Notes: generated from the sequence alone by a model not told the origin. DNA of 53,405 nucleotides from Pseudomonas sp. AFG_SD02_1510_Pfu_092 (GCF_003331055.1 NZ_PUQD01000034.1:1-53405), one strand, 5' to 3'; shown: positions 8,558 to 17,965, counted from the first letter of the stretch. Translations and numbers: made by a program.

Positions 8558-9757
8558 TCAGTTCACCCGAAAGACATGCTTCAGATAGGCCACGAAATTC
8601 TCGTCCCGGCACTGGGTCTTGCCCGGGCTGTCGGAAATCTTCGCCACCGGCGCCCCATTGCAGGCGGTCATCTTGATCACGATGTTCATCGGCTCCACCC
8701 CCGGGATATCGCAGGTCAGCCGCGTACCGATGCCAAAGCTCACATTGATCCGTTCATGCAGTGCCCGGTACAGGGCCAACGCCTTGGCAAAATCCAGCCC
8801 GTCGGAAAAGATCAGCGTCTTGCTCTTCGGGTCGATGCCCAGCCGTTCATAGTGGGCAATGGCCTTTTCCGCCCATTGCAGCGGGTCGCCGGAATCGTGC
8901 CGCAGGCCATCGAACAGCTTGGCGAAGTACAGGTCGAAATCACCCAGGAACGCGTCCATGGTGATGCAGTCGGTCAAGGCGATGCCCAGCAGCCCGCGGT
9001 ATTCGCGTACCCAGCACTCCAGCGCGGCAGCCTGGCTGTCGACCAGTCGCGGGCCGAGCTGCTGATGGGCCATGAACCATTCGTGGGCCATGGTGCCGAT
9101 GGGTTTGAGCTGGTATTCACGGGCCAGGTGCACGTTGCTGGTGCCGACGAAACGGCCGGGGAAGTCACGCTTGAGAATGTGCACCACCTCTTCCTGCACG
9201 CGGTAGGAGAAGCGCCGCCGGGTGCCGAAGTCGGCCAGCTGGAAACCGGCCAGTTCATCGCTGCCGGCCTCGGCCTTGAGCCAGTCGAGGTTCTGGTACA
9301 GGCGCTCGCGGACCTGCTCGATCACCACTTCGCGGTAGCGGTAGCGGTTGCGCACTTCGCTGATGATCGCCAGCAGCGGGATTTCGTAGAGGATCACATG
9401 CAGCCATGGCCCGCGCACGCGGATCGCCAGTTGCCCGGCGTCGTCCAGGCCGACCTGCACGTAACGTAGGTTGAAGCGGAACAGGCTGAGAAAACGGATG
9501 AAGTCCGGTTTGATGAACGGGATCTTCTCCAGGTAGGCGAGCTGGTCGTGGGTGACGCTGACATCGGCCAGCTGCTCGACCTGGTAGCGGATTTCTGCCA
9601 GGTAAGGGGCGAGGTTCTCGCCGTTGCGGCAGCGGAACTCCCACTCCACCTCGGCGTTGGGGTAGTTGTGCAGCACTGCCTGCATCATGGTGATCTTGTA
9701 GAAATCGGTGTCCAGCAGGTTCTGGATGATGCGTGGGCCGAAAACACTGTCGCTCAT
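8558..9757 (-). CDS. pncB: Nicotinate phosphoribosyltransferase
   Basis: A 399-residue enzyme of the Preiss-Handler route that converts nicotinate and PRPP to nicotinate mononucleotide (with ATP). The start is set at [10 protein letters not shown] because the upstream extension of this frame overlaps pncA wholly. Family motifs are present: [20 protein letters not shown] at the N-terminus, [25 protein letters not shown] (the region of the autophosphorylated His), [13 protein letters not shown] and [11 protein letters not shown]. Its ATG overlaps the pncA stop codon (ATGA), so translation is probably coupled. Confidence 0.95.
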   Translation of the reverse strand: MSDSVFGPRIIQNLLDTDFYKITMMQAVLHNYPNAEVEWEFRCRNGENLAPYLAEIRYQVEQLADVSVTHDQLAYLEKIPFIKPDFIRFLSLFRFNLRYVQVGLDDAGQLAIRVRGPWLHVILYEIPLLAIISEVRNRYRYREVVIEQVRERLYQNLDWLKAEAGSDELAGFQLADFGTRRRFSYRVQEEVVHILKRDFPGRFVGTSNVHLAREYQLKPIGTMAHEWFMAHQQLGPRLVDSQAAALECWVREYRGLLGIALTDCITMDAFLGDFDLYFAKLFDGLRHDSGDPLQWAEKAIAHYERLGIDPKSKTLIFSDGLDFAKALALYRALHERINVSFGIGTRLTCDIPGVEPMNIVIKMTACNGAPVAKISDSPGKTQCRDENFVAYLKHVFRVN

Positions 9758-10404
9758 GGGCGGTCTTCCTTGATCAGGGCAAGCTGGTGGTCGAGCGCGG
9801 CTTCGTCGCCGCATAGCATCACGCCATCGGCGGCCAAGGCGCCACACGCCTCGATCGCGCCGGCCTGGGTGAGGGCGCGGCAGGCCGGCAGGTACAGCAG
9901 CACCTGGAAGCCGGCCTGGCGCAGCTGGCGGGCGGTGGTCCTGACGCAGTAATCCAGGGCCAGGCCGCCGACGATCACGGCGCCCACCTGCTGCACCTTG
10001 AGGTACTCGATCACCCCGGTGGAACGGCGTTCGGCCAGGTCGTGGTAACAGGCGCCGTAGGGGTGCAGGTCGGGCTCGACGCCCTTCCACACGAAGTAGT
10101 CGTAATCGATGGGGGCGGGCAGGCCGGGCAGCAGCTCGAAGCCCGGGGTGCCGGGCACGCAGTGGCTGACCCAGGTCAGGTCGGCGTTGGCCAGCTGCAG
10201 CGGCCGCAGCATGTGCGCGGGGTCGGTGACCACCCAGGCGGCGTTGGCCGGGTGGGCATCCTTGCTGCCCAGGCGCAGGTCGGCGCGCAACGCCATGGCA
10301 TTCAGATCGGCCGCGATTTCGTCGCCTTGCGGAACGGGCAGTTCTGCGGGGGCGTGGGCAGTGAAGCCTTTCTGCGCGTCGACATCGAAACTGGCGATCT
10401 TCAT
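9754..10404 (-). CDS. pncA: Nicotinamidase
   Basis: A 216-residue isochorismatase-fold amidase that deamidates nicotinamide to nicotinate, the substrate of the overlapping downstream pncB. Visible catalytic elements are FDVDAQKGF (catalytic Asp), [12 protein letters not shown] (metal-binding DxH), FVWKGVE (catalytic Lys) and [12 protein letters not shown] (nucleophilic Cys). MKIASFDVD at 10404 is chosen as the start because it has an AGGAGAA site upstream; a longer frame would run through the operator. It is the first gene of pncA-pncB, divergent from nrtR. Confidence 0.94.
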   Translation of the reverse strand: MKIASFDVDAQKGFTAHAPAELPVPQGDEIAADLNAMALRADLRLGSKDAHPANAAWVVTDPAHMLRPLQLANADLTWVSHCVPGTPGFELLPGLPAPIDYDYFVWKGVEPDLHPYGACYHDLAERRSTGVIEYLKVQQVGAVIVGGLALDYCVRTTARQLRQAGFQVLLYLPACRALTQAGAIEACGALAADGVMLCGDEAALDHQLALIKEDRP

Positions 10405-10433
10405 GGTGGTTCTCCTCGCTGGAATGGCTATAT

Positions 10434-10450
10434 ATTCCACCTGGTGAAAT
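10434..10450. promoter_or_regulatory. NrtR operator candidate
   Basis: ATTCCACCTGGTGAAAT is a 17-bp near-perfect palindrome (one mismatched pair around a single-base centre), 30 bp upstream of pncA. The same half-site, GGTGGAAT, recurs at 10508-10515 next to nrtR. NrtR repressors bind such palindromes in front of NAD genes and release when ADP-ribose is bound; assignment to this NrtR is inferred. Confidence 0.65.
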
Positions 10451-10544
10451 AAGTATGTCAATAGCTTTGCTCAGATGATTTCAGGCTTGTCTTACTTAAA
10501 CTGCTCTGGTGGAATATAGCGGCGTCAAAGTACGGAGCCACCTT

Positions 10545-11249
10545 GTGAGTACCAGCGAAGTCCTGGCCAGTGTCGATATCGTCGCCTTGCGCATGGCCGC
10601 CGAACCCCAGCAACTGCAAGTGCTGCTGCACCGACGTCAGCGCGAACCGCATGCCGGCCAGTGGGCCTTGCCTGGGGTGATCGTCAACGGCCGAACCCCC
10701 GACATCAGCCTGGAAGGCGCCGCCGAGCGGGCGTTGCGCGAGAAAGCCCGGGTGGTGCCGTGCTACATGGAACAGGTGGGCACCGAGGGCAATGCCTTCC
10801 GCGACCCGCGTGGCTGGTCGCTCAGCACCTACTACCTGGCCTTGCTCGGCCCGGAGCAGCACGTGGCGGGCGATCAGCTGGCGTTTTTCGACTTGGGCAG
10901 TGTATTGGCGCGCAAGGTGCTGCTGCCATTCGACCACAATTTGCTGGTCGAGCGCGCCCGCGAGCGATTGGCGGCGAAGACGGTGTACAGCAGCCTGCCG
11001 CTTTCCCTGCTGGCCGAGAAATTCACCGTGCTCGATGCGCTGGGGGCGGTGCAGGCGTGCCTGGGGCAGGCGGTCAACAACACCTCGCTGCGCAAGCGCC
11101 TGGAGCGCTTGCGCGAGCTGGGCTGGGTAAAGGACACCGGGGAGAAGAACCAGCCCAGGCTGGGTCGGCCGCAGCAGTTGTACCGCTATACGCCGCAGGC
11201 CGAGCGGGCATTCACGTTCGATCGCAACCTGTTGCCCGAAGGGGCTTAG
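10545..11249 (+). CDS. nrtR: NrtR-family transcriptional repressor of NAD salvage
   Basis: A 234-residue regulator with an N-terminal Nudix fold (residues ~5-140) and a C-terminal winged helix (~150-230; NTSLRKRLERLRELGWV). The Nudix box is degenerate: the position of REUxEExGU reads RALREKARV, lacking the metal-binding glutamates. This is usual for NrtR proteins, which sense ADP-ribose rather than hydrolyse it. I chose the GTG at 10545 (GGAG seven bases upstream) because the longer GTG start at 10509 would lie inside the putative operator half-site. It diverges from pncA-pncB, its likely target. Its stop overlaps the convergent NCS1 gene by 4 bp. Confidence 0.87.
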   Translation: MSTSEVLASVDIVALRMAAEPQQLQVLLHRRQREPHAGQWALPGVIVNGRTPDISLEGAAERALREKARVVPCYMEQVGTEGNAFRDPRGWSLSTYYLALLGPEQHVAGDQLAFFDLGSVLARKVLLPFDHNLLVERARERLAAKTVYSSLPLSLLAEKFTVLDALGAVQACLGQAVNNTSLRKRLERLRELGWVKDTGEKNQPRLGRPQQLYRYTPQAERAFTFDRNLLPEGA

Positions 11250-12673
11250 CAGCCCGAACCGGCTGGCTTCAGCGCCACCTTGGCACTCATCTGCCGGCGG
11301 CGGTAGGCACTGTCACGGCTGGCCAGCCACCAATACAGCGGCGAAGTCACCGCCAGGCCCACCAGCCACGACAGGTCGGCCCCGTTGATATGCGCGGAAA
11401 CCGGCCCGACGTACAGCGGCGTGTTCATGAACGGGATCTGCACCGCGATGCCGACGGCATAGGCGATCAGCGCCTGCGGGTTGTAACGGCCGTAGATGCC
11501 GCCATCGACCTGGAAGATCGACTGGATGTCGTAATCCCCCTTGTGGATGGCATAGAAGTCGATCAGGTTGATCGCCGTCCACGGTACCAGCACCACCAGC
11601 AGCACCAGCACCATGTCGACGAAGTGGCCGATGAAGTCGGCCGAGGCGCATACCGCCACCACGCAGCAGGCGGTCAGTACCAGCAGTGACAGCACGGCAC
11701 GGCTCCTGGCGGTGGGGATCCAGCGGTGGGCGAAGGTTTGCACCAGGGTGATGATCGACAGCACCGCACCATACAGGTTGAGAGCGTTGTGGCTGATCAC
11801 GCTGAGCAGGAACAGCACCAGCATGATCGGCCCGAGGCTGCCGGTGGCCAGTTTGACCGCGTCCATGGTGTCCATGCCCGCCGGAATCGCCAGCACGGCC
11901 ACCGCACCGAAGATGAACGACAGGCTCGAACCCAGCGCCGAGCCCAGGTAGGTGGTCCAGAATGTCGAACTGACCTTCACATCAGCCGGCAGGTAGCGCG
12001 AGTAATCCGACACATAGGGCGCAAAGGCGATCTGCCACAGCGCCGCCAGCGACACGGTGGCCAGCCAGCCGGCCAGGTTGAAGCCGCCGCGGGTGAGGAA
12101 GTCGTCGCTTTGCACATGGCTGAAGATGTAGCCGAAGCCGACCACGATGCCGATACCCAGCACCCAGGTGCCGATGCGGTTGAGCACATGGATGAAGCGG
12201 TAGCCGATGATGCCGATGATGCCCGAGCCCAGCGCACCGATGACGATACCCACCGGTACCGGCACGGCGTCGACCACGCCGTGCAGCGACTTGCCGGCGA
12301 GCACGATGTTGGAGGCGAAGAAGCCGATGTACATGACCCCGGCGATCACCACCACCAGCAGCGCACCGAGCGAGCCGAACTGGGCGCGGCTCTGGATCAT
12401 CTGCGGAATGCCCATTTGCGGGCCCTGGGCCGAGTGCAGCGCCATCAGCACGCCACCCAGCAGGTGGCCGATCAGGATCGCGACCACGCCCCACACCAGG
12501 TTCAGGTGGAACAGCTGCACGCCCAGCGCGCCGGTGACGATGGGCAGCGGTGCGATGTTGCCGCCGAACCACAGTGTGAACAGGTCCCTTACCTTTCCAT
12601 GGCGGTCTTGCGGCGGCACATAGCCGATCGTGTGTTTTTCTATGAGGGGTGCCGAATTGGCTGCACTGGTCAT
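11246..12673 (-). CDS. NCS1-family nucleobase/cytosine-type permease (copy 1)
   Basis: A 475-residue cytoplasmic-membrane cation symporter with about 12 helices. NCS1 signatures are present: FTLWFGGNIAPLPIVTGALG (helix 1), GPQMGIPQMIQSRAQFG, YVSDYSRYLP (the conserved SDYSRY loop) and ISHNALNLYGAVL. The family carries cytosine, purines, allantoin, hydantoins or vitamins; the substrate is not deducible. The start MTSAANSA at 12673 follows GGAGTCAGTC. It is clearly paralogous to the permease at 24224-25630 along its whole length. Being next to the NAD-salvage cluster could mean a pyridine-type substrate, but it is convergent with nrtR and no NrtR-like site was seen in front of it. Confidence 0.88.
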   Translation of the reverse strand: MTSAANSAPLIEKHTIGYVPPQDRHGKVRDLFTLWFGGNIAPLPIVTGALGVQLFHLNLVWGVVAILIGHLLGGVLMALHSAQGPQMGIPQMIQSRAQFGSLGALLVVVIAGVMYIGFFASNIVLAGKSLHGVVDAVPVPVGIVIGALGSGIIGIIGYRFIHVLNRIGTWVLGIGIVVGFGYIFSHVQSDDFLTRGGFNLAGWLATVSLAALWQIAFAPYVSDYSRYLPADVKVSSTFWTTYLGSALGSSLSFIFGAVAVLAIPAGMDTMDAVKLATGSLGPIMLVLFLLSVISHNALNLYGAVLSIITLVQTFAHRWIPTARSRAVLSLLVLTACCVVAVCASADFIGHFVDMVLVLLVVLVPWTAINLIDFYAIHKGDYDIQSIFQVDGGIYGRYNPQALIAYAVGIAVQIPFMNTPLYVGPVSAHINGADLSWLVGLAVTSPLYWWLASRDSAYRRRQMSAKVALKPAGSGC

Positions 12674-13086
12674 GACTGACTCCAAGGCAAGGCTGGGCAT
12701 CGGAAACGGCCCGGGGGCGTGCCGGCGAAGGGCGACGCGTTCTTGTTGGAGCGATGATGCGGGGCGCGGGGATAACGGGAAATTAGTAAATATGTGCCTA
12801 CAAACCTTAAAAAACCTAAGGCTGACAAGAGGTTGAACGGGGGAAAGTAGCAAGTAGGGTGCCACGGGGCGGGAGGGCTTGGTCTAGAGGGGTTTGGGCA
12901 TTAGGCAGGCGAGAAGCGGTGTGCTTTGGCGGTGCGCCGTGCGCGTTTGCAGGGCAGATGGAAAGCTGCCTGTGCCGGCGCTTTCGCGGGTGAACCCGCT
13001 CCCACAGGTACTGTGCATGACTTCAAATCTATGCGGTCGACGTGGGAGCGGGTTCACCCGCGAAAGGGCCGGTACAGGCAGCAACG
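12674..13086. other. Intergenic: NCS1 permease promoter region and a REP pair
   Basis: No gene is supported here. Bases 12770-12835 form an AT-rich patch that probably holds the permease promoter (minus strand), including a small inverted motif at 12805-12821 (CCTTA...TAAGG). The right part is a REP pair. Confidence 0.6.
12967..13082. repeat. REP inverted pair
   Basis: Opposed REP units with core GCGGGTGAACCCGC and an outer inverted flank (CTGCCTGTGCCGG / CCGGTACAGGCAG). It lies just downstream of the Lrp-family gene. Confidence 0.9.
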
Positions 13087-13539
13087 CTACATCGGTAACA
13101 AGCGGTCCTGGATCACTTCCTTCATCACCAAGGTCGAACTCAGGCGCTTCACATTGGGAATGCTGGTCAGCTGTTCGTCATACAGCTTCTGAAACGCCGG
13201 CAGGTCCTTGGCTACAACATGCAGCAGGTAGTCCGGGTCGCCAAACAGCCGCTGCGCCTCGACGATCTGCGGGATTTCGGCCAGCGCCGCTTCAAAGTCC
13301 GCCACCGGCTGACGGGTGACTTCGCGCAAGGTCACGAATACCAGCGCGGCGAAGTTCAGCCCGAGGGCGCTCGGTGCCAGGCGTGCGTGGTAGCCAAGGA
13401 TCGCCCCGGATTCCTCCAGTGCCTTCAGGCGCCGATGGCAGGGCGACAGGCTGAGCCCGACGCGGTCGGCCAGCTCGGTCACCGACAGCCGCCCATCTTT
13501 TTGCAGCTCGGCAAGGATTTTGCGATCGGTCCTGTCCAT
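13087..13539 (-). CDS. Lrp/AsnC-family regulator
   Basis: A 150-residue regulator. The N-terminal HTH reads MDRTDRKILAELQKDGRLSVTELADRVGLSLSPCHRRLK, followed by the RAM/ligand domain (LGLNFAALVFVTL, FGDPDYLLHVVAKDL, TLVMKEVIQDRLLP). The true start is MDRTDRK at 13539; the open frame upstream has no Lrp similarity. It diverges from a LysE-type exporter, a common amino-acid-responsive pairing in which the Lrp-type protein activates the exporter. The specific amino acid is unknown. Confidence 0.9.
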   Translation of the reverse strand: MDRTDRKILAELQKDGRLSVTELADRVGLSLSPCHRRLKALEESGAILGYHARLAPSALGLNFAALVFVTLREVTRQPVADFEAALAEIPQIVEAQRLFGDPDYLLHVVAKDLPAFQKLYDEQLTSIPNVKRLSSTLVMKEVIQDRLLPM

Positions 13540-13650
13540 CGAGAAGAATCTTCCAGTAAATGAAGGTTGATGGGAAATATACGAAAGAAAATGCCTGGGC
13601 GGAATCCGTAATCTTTCACCATCCTCAAGCAGTGGAAAAGGAAGATTCAA

Positions 13651-14265
13651 GTGGCTCTCAGTGTTCTGACGGCGTTCTGGGCCGTGTCGTTGCTGTTCGT
13701 GATTACCCCCGGCGCGGACTGGGCCTACGCGATTTCCGCCGGCATGCGCGGGCGCTGGGTGATGCCCGCAGTGGCGGGGATGCTGTCGGGGCATTTTCTT
13801 GCCACCCTGGTGGTGGCGGCCGGGGTCGGCAGCCTGCTGGCAGGTCATCCGCTGGCACTGACCTTGCTGACCCTGGCGGGCTGCACGTACCTGTTGTGGC
13901 TGGGCGGCAACCTGTTGCTGCGCCCGGCATTGCCTTCGGCCGGGCAGCAGGGGGCGGAGGAAACAGGGTCGCGCTGGGCGTTGAAGGGGTTTTGCGTCAG
14001 CGGCCTGAACCCGAAAGTGTTCCTGCTGTTCCTGGCCCTGTTGCCGCAGTTCACCGACCCGCAGTCGAGCTGGCCGGTGCCGTTGCAGATCCTGCTGCTG
14101 GGCCTTGTGCACCTGTGCAGCTCGCTGGTGATCTATTCGCTGGTCGGCTATGGCGCCAAAGCCGTGCTGAGCACCCGGCCGGGGGCGGCGAAGCTGGTCG
14201 GGCGCGTGTCGGGGGTGGCAATGATCACCGTGGCCCTGGGGTTGCTAGCGGGGCAACTGGGTTGA
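13651..14265 (+). CDS. LysE/RhtB-family amino-acid exporter
   Basis: A 204-residue inner-membrane protein with six hydrophobic segments and the family motif FVITPGADWAYAISAGMRG near the N-terminus (the TPGP/A region), plus NPKVFLLFLALLPQF in the middle. It starts with GTG at 13651 after AAGGAAG. It is divergent from the Lrp/AsnC gene, consistent with amino-acid-induced export. Confidence 0.87.
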   Translation: MALSVLTAFWAVSLLFVITPGADWAYAISAGMRGRWVMPAVAGMLSGHFLATLVVAAGVGSLLAGHPLALTLLTLAGCTYLLWLGGNLLLRPALPSAGQQGAEETGSRWALKGFCVSGLNPKVFLLFLALLPQFTDPQSSWPVPLQILLLGLVHLCSSLVIYSLVGYGAKAVLSTRPGAAKLVGRVSGVAMITVALGLLAGQLG

Positions 14266-14297
14266 GTTCACCGCCCCCAGGACCTGCACACAACCGG

Positions 14298-14332
14298 TGG
14301 CAGCGGGCGTGCCCGCGAAGAGGGCGGTACAG
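14298..14332 (+). repeat. Solitary REP unit
   Basis: A single REP-like unit (GCGGGCGTGCCCGCGAAGAGG) without an opposed partner, between the LysE gene and the LysE remnant. Confidence 0.65.
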
Positions 14333-14392
14333 ACGATAAACAACGCTTCGGATAAACTCGCGCGACACCCAGCACAACCAGGATGTGCCGCC

Positions 14393-14573
14393 ATGCCCGA
14401 TACCACGCAACTGCTTGCCTTTGCCTTGATCTGCCTCGGTGATCGCGATCATGGCCGGGTCGATAGCGGTGTTTCTCGCCGGTCGCCCGCTCTGGCAGCA
14501 AGTGCAACGCTGGCTGATGGGCACGGTGCTGGCGGGCCTGGCCGTGCGCATGCTGGCTGAAGGGCGGCGCTGA
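14393..14573 (+). pseudogene. LysE-family exporter remnant (internal deletion plus frame change)
   Basis: The first 16 codons from ATG 14393 read MPDTTQLLAFALICLG, the N-terminus of a LysE/RhtB exporter. Immediately after, from about 14442, a different frame encodes the family's C-terminal helix (SIAVFLAGRPLWQQVQRWLMG, ending LAVRMLAEGRR with TGA at 14571). The ~150 residues between are missing and the two ends are out of frame. The simplest reading is a deleted, decayed exporter gene close to an intact family member. Confidence 0.75.
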
Positions 14574-14577
14574 CCGC

Positions 14578-16359
14578 CTAGGCCTCAGGCGGCGGTTCCT
14601 GGGGCAAGTACAAGGTGAACGTGGTGCCCTGGCCCGGGACACTGTCGACCTGTACATCGCCCCCGGACTGCTTGGCAAAACCGAACACCTGCGACAGCCC
14701 GAGCCCGGTGCCTTCACCCGGCGCCTTGGTGGTGAAGAACGGGTCGAAGATACGCTCCAGCAATTCGGCGGCGATGCCGACGCCGCTGTCGCTCACCGAA
14801 ATCGCGGCGAACGGGCCCGGTTGCGCTGGCTGGCCACGCAGCGCGGGCAGGCACTGATCGGCTTGCAGGCGCAGCTGCAAGGTGCCTTCGCCGGCCATGG
14901 CATCGCGGCCATTGAGCATCAGGTTGATGACTGCGGTTTCCAGCTGGTTGGGGTCGGCGCGGATATGGCAAGGCGCCTGCGGTAACTGCAGTTGCACCTG
15001 GATGCGTGAGCCCGTGGCGGTATCGAGCATGTCGGTCATCGCCTCCAGCCGTGGCCCGGCCTCGAATACTTGCGGGCTCAAGGCCTGGCGGCGGGCGAAA
15101 GCCAGCAGCTGGCCGGTCAGCCTGGAACCACGATCGACGGTGTCGGACATGGTCTTGAGGTAACGTTCGCGGCGGTTCTCGTCGAGGCTGGGACGCTGCA
15201 GAAAGTGCAGCGACGAGCGGATGATGGTCAGCAGGTTGTTGAAATCGTGGGCCACGCCGCCGGTCAGCAGGCCGATGGCTTCGAGTTTCTGGGTTTGGCG
15301 CAGCACGGCCTCGGTGTGCAGCAACTGGCTGGTGCGTTCGTCAACGCGCTGTTCGAGGGTGGCATTCAGCGCTTCCAGCGCCGCCACGGCCTGGCGCACT
15401 TCGGCATGGGCCTGCAGACGCTGGATATGCGCCCAGCTGCGCTCGGTGACTTCGCTGATCAAGGCCTGCTCATAATGGCTCCAGGTCCGCGCTGCCTTGT
15501 CGTGGATGGCCATCAGCGCGGTCAGCCGGCCGCCTTTGATCAGCGGCATGCAAATGGTCGCGGTGATGCCGATGGCCTGGAAGGTCGCCGCTTCCTCGGG
15601 GGCCAGCTCGCTCAGGTTGTCGTTGATCACCAGGGCCTGGCCGTTGCGCAGGCGGCTGAGCGCGAGCTTGCCGAAATCGCGTAGCTGGTATTGGCCTACC
15701 AGGCGCGGCGAGCCGGGCATCACGGCGTCGCCGCAGATGGTGAAGCCGTCTTCATCGGGCTCCATCACGGCGTAGGCGCAGCTCGACAGGTGCAGGTGCT
15801 CGACCAGCATGCGCGTGGTAGTGGCAAGAGTCTGGTCCGGGTCGGTGGCGTCGGCCACGGCCCGCCCGAGGTCGTCGAGAAACTTCAGGCGCTGGTTGGC
15901 AAGCACGCTGGCGGTGGTTTCGGTGACCGTGTCGAGCATGCCCAGCACCGTGCCGTCATGGTCGCGGATGGGGCTGTAGCAGAAGGTGAAATAGGCCCGC
16001 TCCGGGCTGCCGTTGCGGTTGATGACGAGCGGGAAGTCTTCGATGTACACCGCCTCGCCAGCCAGGGCGCGGTCGGCCATGTTGCCGATGTCGGCCCAGG
16101 CTTCGTGCCACACATCGCGAAAGGGCACGCCCAGGGCCGAGGGTTTTTGCCCGAGGATCTGCGCAAAGGCATCGTTGTGCAGGGTGAGCAGCTCGCGGCC
16201 CCAGAGCACGGCTTGCGGAAAGCGCGAAGCCAGGCACAGGGCCAGGCTGGTTTTCAGTGCGGCGGGCCACCGCTGCAGCGGGCCCAAGGGGGTAGCGGCC
16301 CAATCGTGATTGCGGATGCGCTCGGCCATCCGCCCGCCACCGTCTAGCCATTTTGCCAT
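14578..16359 (-). CDS. PAS-GAF sensor histidine kinase (orphan)
   Basis: A 593-residue soluble kinase without membrane segments. The order is an N-terminal PAS-like domain (~30-150, with [18 protein letters not shown]), a GAF domain (~165-315), a short coiled coil ([22 protein letters not shown]), a HisKA domain with phospho-acceptor [12 protein letters not shown] (~370), then an HATPase domain with N box [11 protein letters not shown]1 DSGVGI and G2 GEGTGLGLS. There is no receiver domain, and no response-regulator gene is adjacent. The signal is unknown; PAS-GAF kinases of this type often sense light, redox or small ligands. The PAS lacks an obvious LOV GRNCRFLQ cysteine motif. Confidence 0.85.
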   Translation of the reverse strand: MAKWLDGGGRMAERIRNHDWAATPLGPLQRWPAALKTSLALCLASRFPQAVLWGRELLTLHNDAFAQILGQKPSALGVPFRDVWHEAWADIGNMADRALAGEAVYIEDFPLVINRNGSPERAYFTFCYSPIRDHDGTVLGMLDTVTETTASVLANQRLKFLDDLGRAVADATDPDQTLATTTRMLVEHLHLSSCAYAVMEPDEDGFTICGDAVMPGSPRLVGQYQLRDFGKLALSRLRNGQALVINDNLSELAPEEAATFQAIGITATICMPLIKGGRLTALMAIHDKAARTWSHYEQALISEVTERSWAHIQRLQAHAEVRQAVAALEALNATLEQRVDERTSQLLHTEAVLRQTQKLEAIGLLTGGVAHDFNNLLTIIRSSLHFLQRPSLDENRRERYLKTMSDTVDRGSRLTGQLLAFARRQALSPQVFEAGPRLEAMTDMLDTATGSRIQVQLQLPQAPCHIRADPNQLETAVINLMLNGRDAMAGEGTLQLRLQADQCLPALRGQPAQPGPFAAISVSDSGVGIAAELLERIFDPFFTTKAPGEGTGLGLSQVFGFAKQSGGDVQVDSVPGQGTTFTLYLPQEPPPEA

Positions 16360-16439
16360 GTGCGCTGCCGGTCCTTTTGCATAGGGCGTTCAGGGTGCAT
16401 GCAGAATAGACGCTTGGCGAGACATTTTTGCTGGTTGGT

Positions 16440-16538
16440 GCCGGCCTCTTCGCGGGTAAACCCGCTCCCACAGGTACAGCACAAGGTTCAAGGCGGTGCG
16501 TTCTCTGTGGGAGCGGGTTTACCCGCGAAGAGGCCGGC
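16440..16538. repeat. REP inverted pair
   Basis: Opposed REP units (CCTCTTCGCGGGTAAACCCG and complement) between the histidine kinase start and the Nudix stop. Confidence 0.9.
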
Positions 16539-16543
16539 CCAGG

Positions 16544-17107
16544 CTAGCGAATGAAGTGCACCTTGCCAGTGTCGTCATTGCCCATGTAAATGCCGTAAAC
16601 CCCGGCCTGCCTTTCGAGCATGTAGCGCTCGAGAATCTGCCGGATGGCCGGGTAGTAGATTTCGTCCCAGGGGATCTCGCCCGGCTCGAAGAACTTGTAC
16701 GCCAGCGTTTCTGCGCCGTACTGCCCGGTTTCCTCGGTGGCGATGGCACGGAAGATGATGTACACCTCGCTGATCTTCGGCACGCTGAAGATCGAATAGG
16801 GCGAGACGATTTCGGCGCGTACGCCGCTTTCTTCCCAGACCTCGCGCAATGCCGCCTGCTCGGTGGTCTCGCCGGCCTCCATGAACCCGGCCGGCAAGGT
16901 CCAGGTACCGGGGCGCGGCGGGATGGCGCGTTGGCACAGCAGGTACTTGCCATCGCGCTCGATGATGCAGCCGGCGATGATCTTCGGGTTGATGTAGTGG
17001 ATGTAGCCGCAGCCGCCGCAGTGCAGGCGTTCGTGGGTGTCGCCTGTAGGAACGCCCCGGGCCAGTTCCGTGGTGCAGTGCGGGCAGTAGCGCGGGGCGT
17101 TGGGCAT
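16544..17107 (-). CDS. Nudix hydrolase with N-terminal zinc ribbon
   Basis: A 187-residue protein. An N-terminal zinc ribbon (CPHCTTE... CGGCGY, four cysteines) is followed by a Nudix domain with an intact box (GFMEAGETTEQAALREVWEESGV, residues ~75-97, with REVWEE metal ligands), so it should be catalytically active. The ribbon recalls NudC-type NADH pyrophosphatases, but the protein is shorter and the substrate is undetermined. It lies 21 bp downstream of the GntR gene on the same strand and could be co-transcribed with it. Confidence 0.85.
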   Translation of the reverse strand: MPNAPRYCPHCTTELARGVPTGDTHERLHCGGCGYIHYINPKIIAGCIIERDGKYLLCQRAIPPRPGTWTLPAGFMEAGETTEQAALREVWEESGVRAEIVSPYSIFSVPKISEVYIIFRAIATEETGQYGAETLAYKFFEPGEIPWDEIYYPAIRQILERYMLERQAGVYGIYMGNDDTGKVHFIR

Positions 17108-17128
17108 GATCGGCGGCCTGTGCGGGGG

Positions 17129-17875
17129 TTAGATGCGGGGGTCCTTCAGGGCCAGGGGCTCGACCATGTCGCGCACCTTGGGGTTGTCATCCTGCTTCTG
17201 GCGCAGGTAGTCCAGGGCCACCTTGGCGGCGGCGCGAACGTGGTCGACCGAGGCCTGGTGGGCGACCAGCGGATCACCGCTCTTGATCGCCTCGACGATC
17301 TTTTCCATTTCGCGGTTGCTGGCGCCGCGGCGGTTCTCCTGCGACACCGAGGTGGCGCGCAGGTAGCTGATGCGCGCCTGCAACTGGCGCAGCTGCTGGG
17401 CCGCGACCTGGTTGCCGGAGCCTTCCAGCAGCACATCGTAGAAGCCTTGTACCGAATCCAGTACCTGTTGCAGCTCGCCTTCTTCAAGGGCTTCGCGGTT
17501 GACCTCCAGCGCGCGTTCCAGGGCACGGATGTCCTTGGCCTTGGCGTTGAGGGTGAACAGCTGCACGATCAGGCCTTCGAGCACGCAGCGGAGCTCGTAG
17601 ATGTCGCGGGCGTCTTCCAGGGTGATGATGGCCACGCGCGGGCCCTTGGCGTCGGCGAACTCCACCAGGCCTTCGGATTCCAGGTGGCGCAGGGCTTCGC
17701 GCACCGAGGTGCGGCTGACCCCGAGGCGGTCGCAGAGGTCGCGCTCGACCAGGCGGTCGCCTGGCAGCAGGTGGAAGTTCATGATCGCGGCGCGCAGCTT
17801 GTCGAGCACGATTTCGCGCAGGGTAACGGGGTTGCGGTTGACCTTGAAGCTGTCGTCGAGTGGCTGGCGTTTCAT
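17129..17875 (-). CDS. GntR-family (FadR/FCD) regulator of the catabolic island
   Basis: A 248-residue repressor-type protein. The N-terminal winged HTH reads LREIVLDKLRAAIMNFHLLPGDRLVERDLCDRLGVSRTSVREALRHLESEGLV, and the all-helical FCD ligand domain follows (~95-235; RDIYELRCVLEGLIVQLF, SYLRATSVSQENR, AIKSGDPLVAHQASVDHVRAA). It is the last regulator gene of the leftward island (17.1-25.6 kb). FCD regulators bind TGGTnnACCA-like palindromes, and three ATGGTATACCAT-like sites occur in front of the island's units, so it is the natural candidate to bind them (inference). The ligand is probably a pathway intermediate. Confidence 0.85.
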   Translation of the reverse strand: MKRQPLDDSFKVNRNPVTLREIVLDKLRAAIMNFHLLPGDRLVERDLCDRLGVSRTSVREALRHLESEGLVEFADAKGPRVAIITLEDARDIYELRCVLEGLIVQLFTLNAKAKDIRALERALEVNREALEEGELQQVLDSVQGFYDVLLEGSGNQVAAQQLRQLQARISYLRATSVSQENRRGASNREMEKIVEAIKSGDPLVAHQASVDHVRAAAKVALDYLRQKQDDNPKVRDMVEPLALKDPRI

Positions 17876-17965
17876 CAGGTGCGCTCTGAAAGAGGCTGCG
17901 CGGCCGCAACCGCAATGGCACCACGAACCTCGGGTGCTCCTTGCGTGGGTTCGAACAGCCCGCTG

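Noticed and set aside
12805..12821. CCTTA...TAAGG dyad upstream of the NCS1 permease
   Set aside because: The arms are only 5 bp in an AT-rich patch, which is expected by chance. I found no second copy.
12674..12870. Possible TPP or purine riboswitch before the NCS1 permease
   Set aside because: I checked because some NCS1 vitamin transporters have one. No conserved THI-box or purine-switch core was visible.
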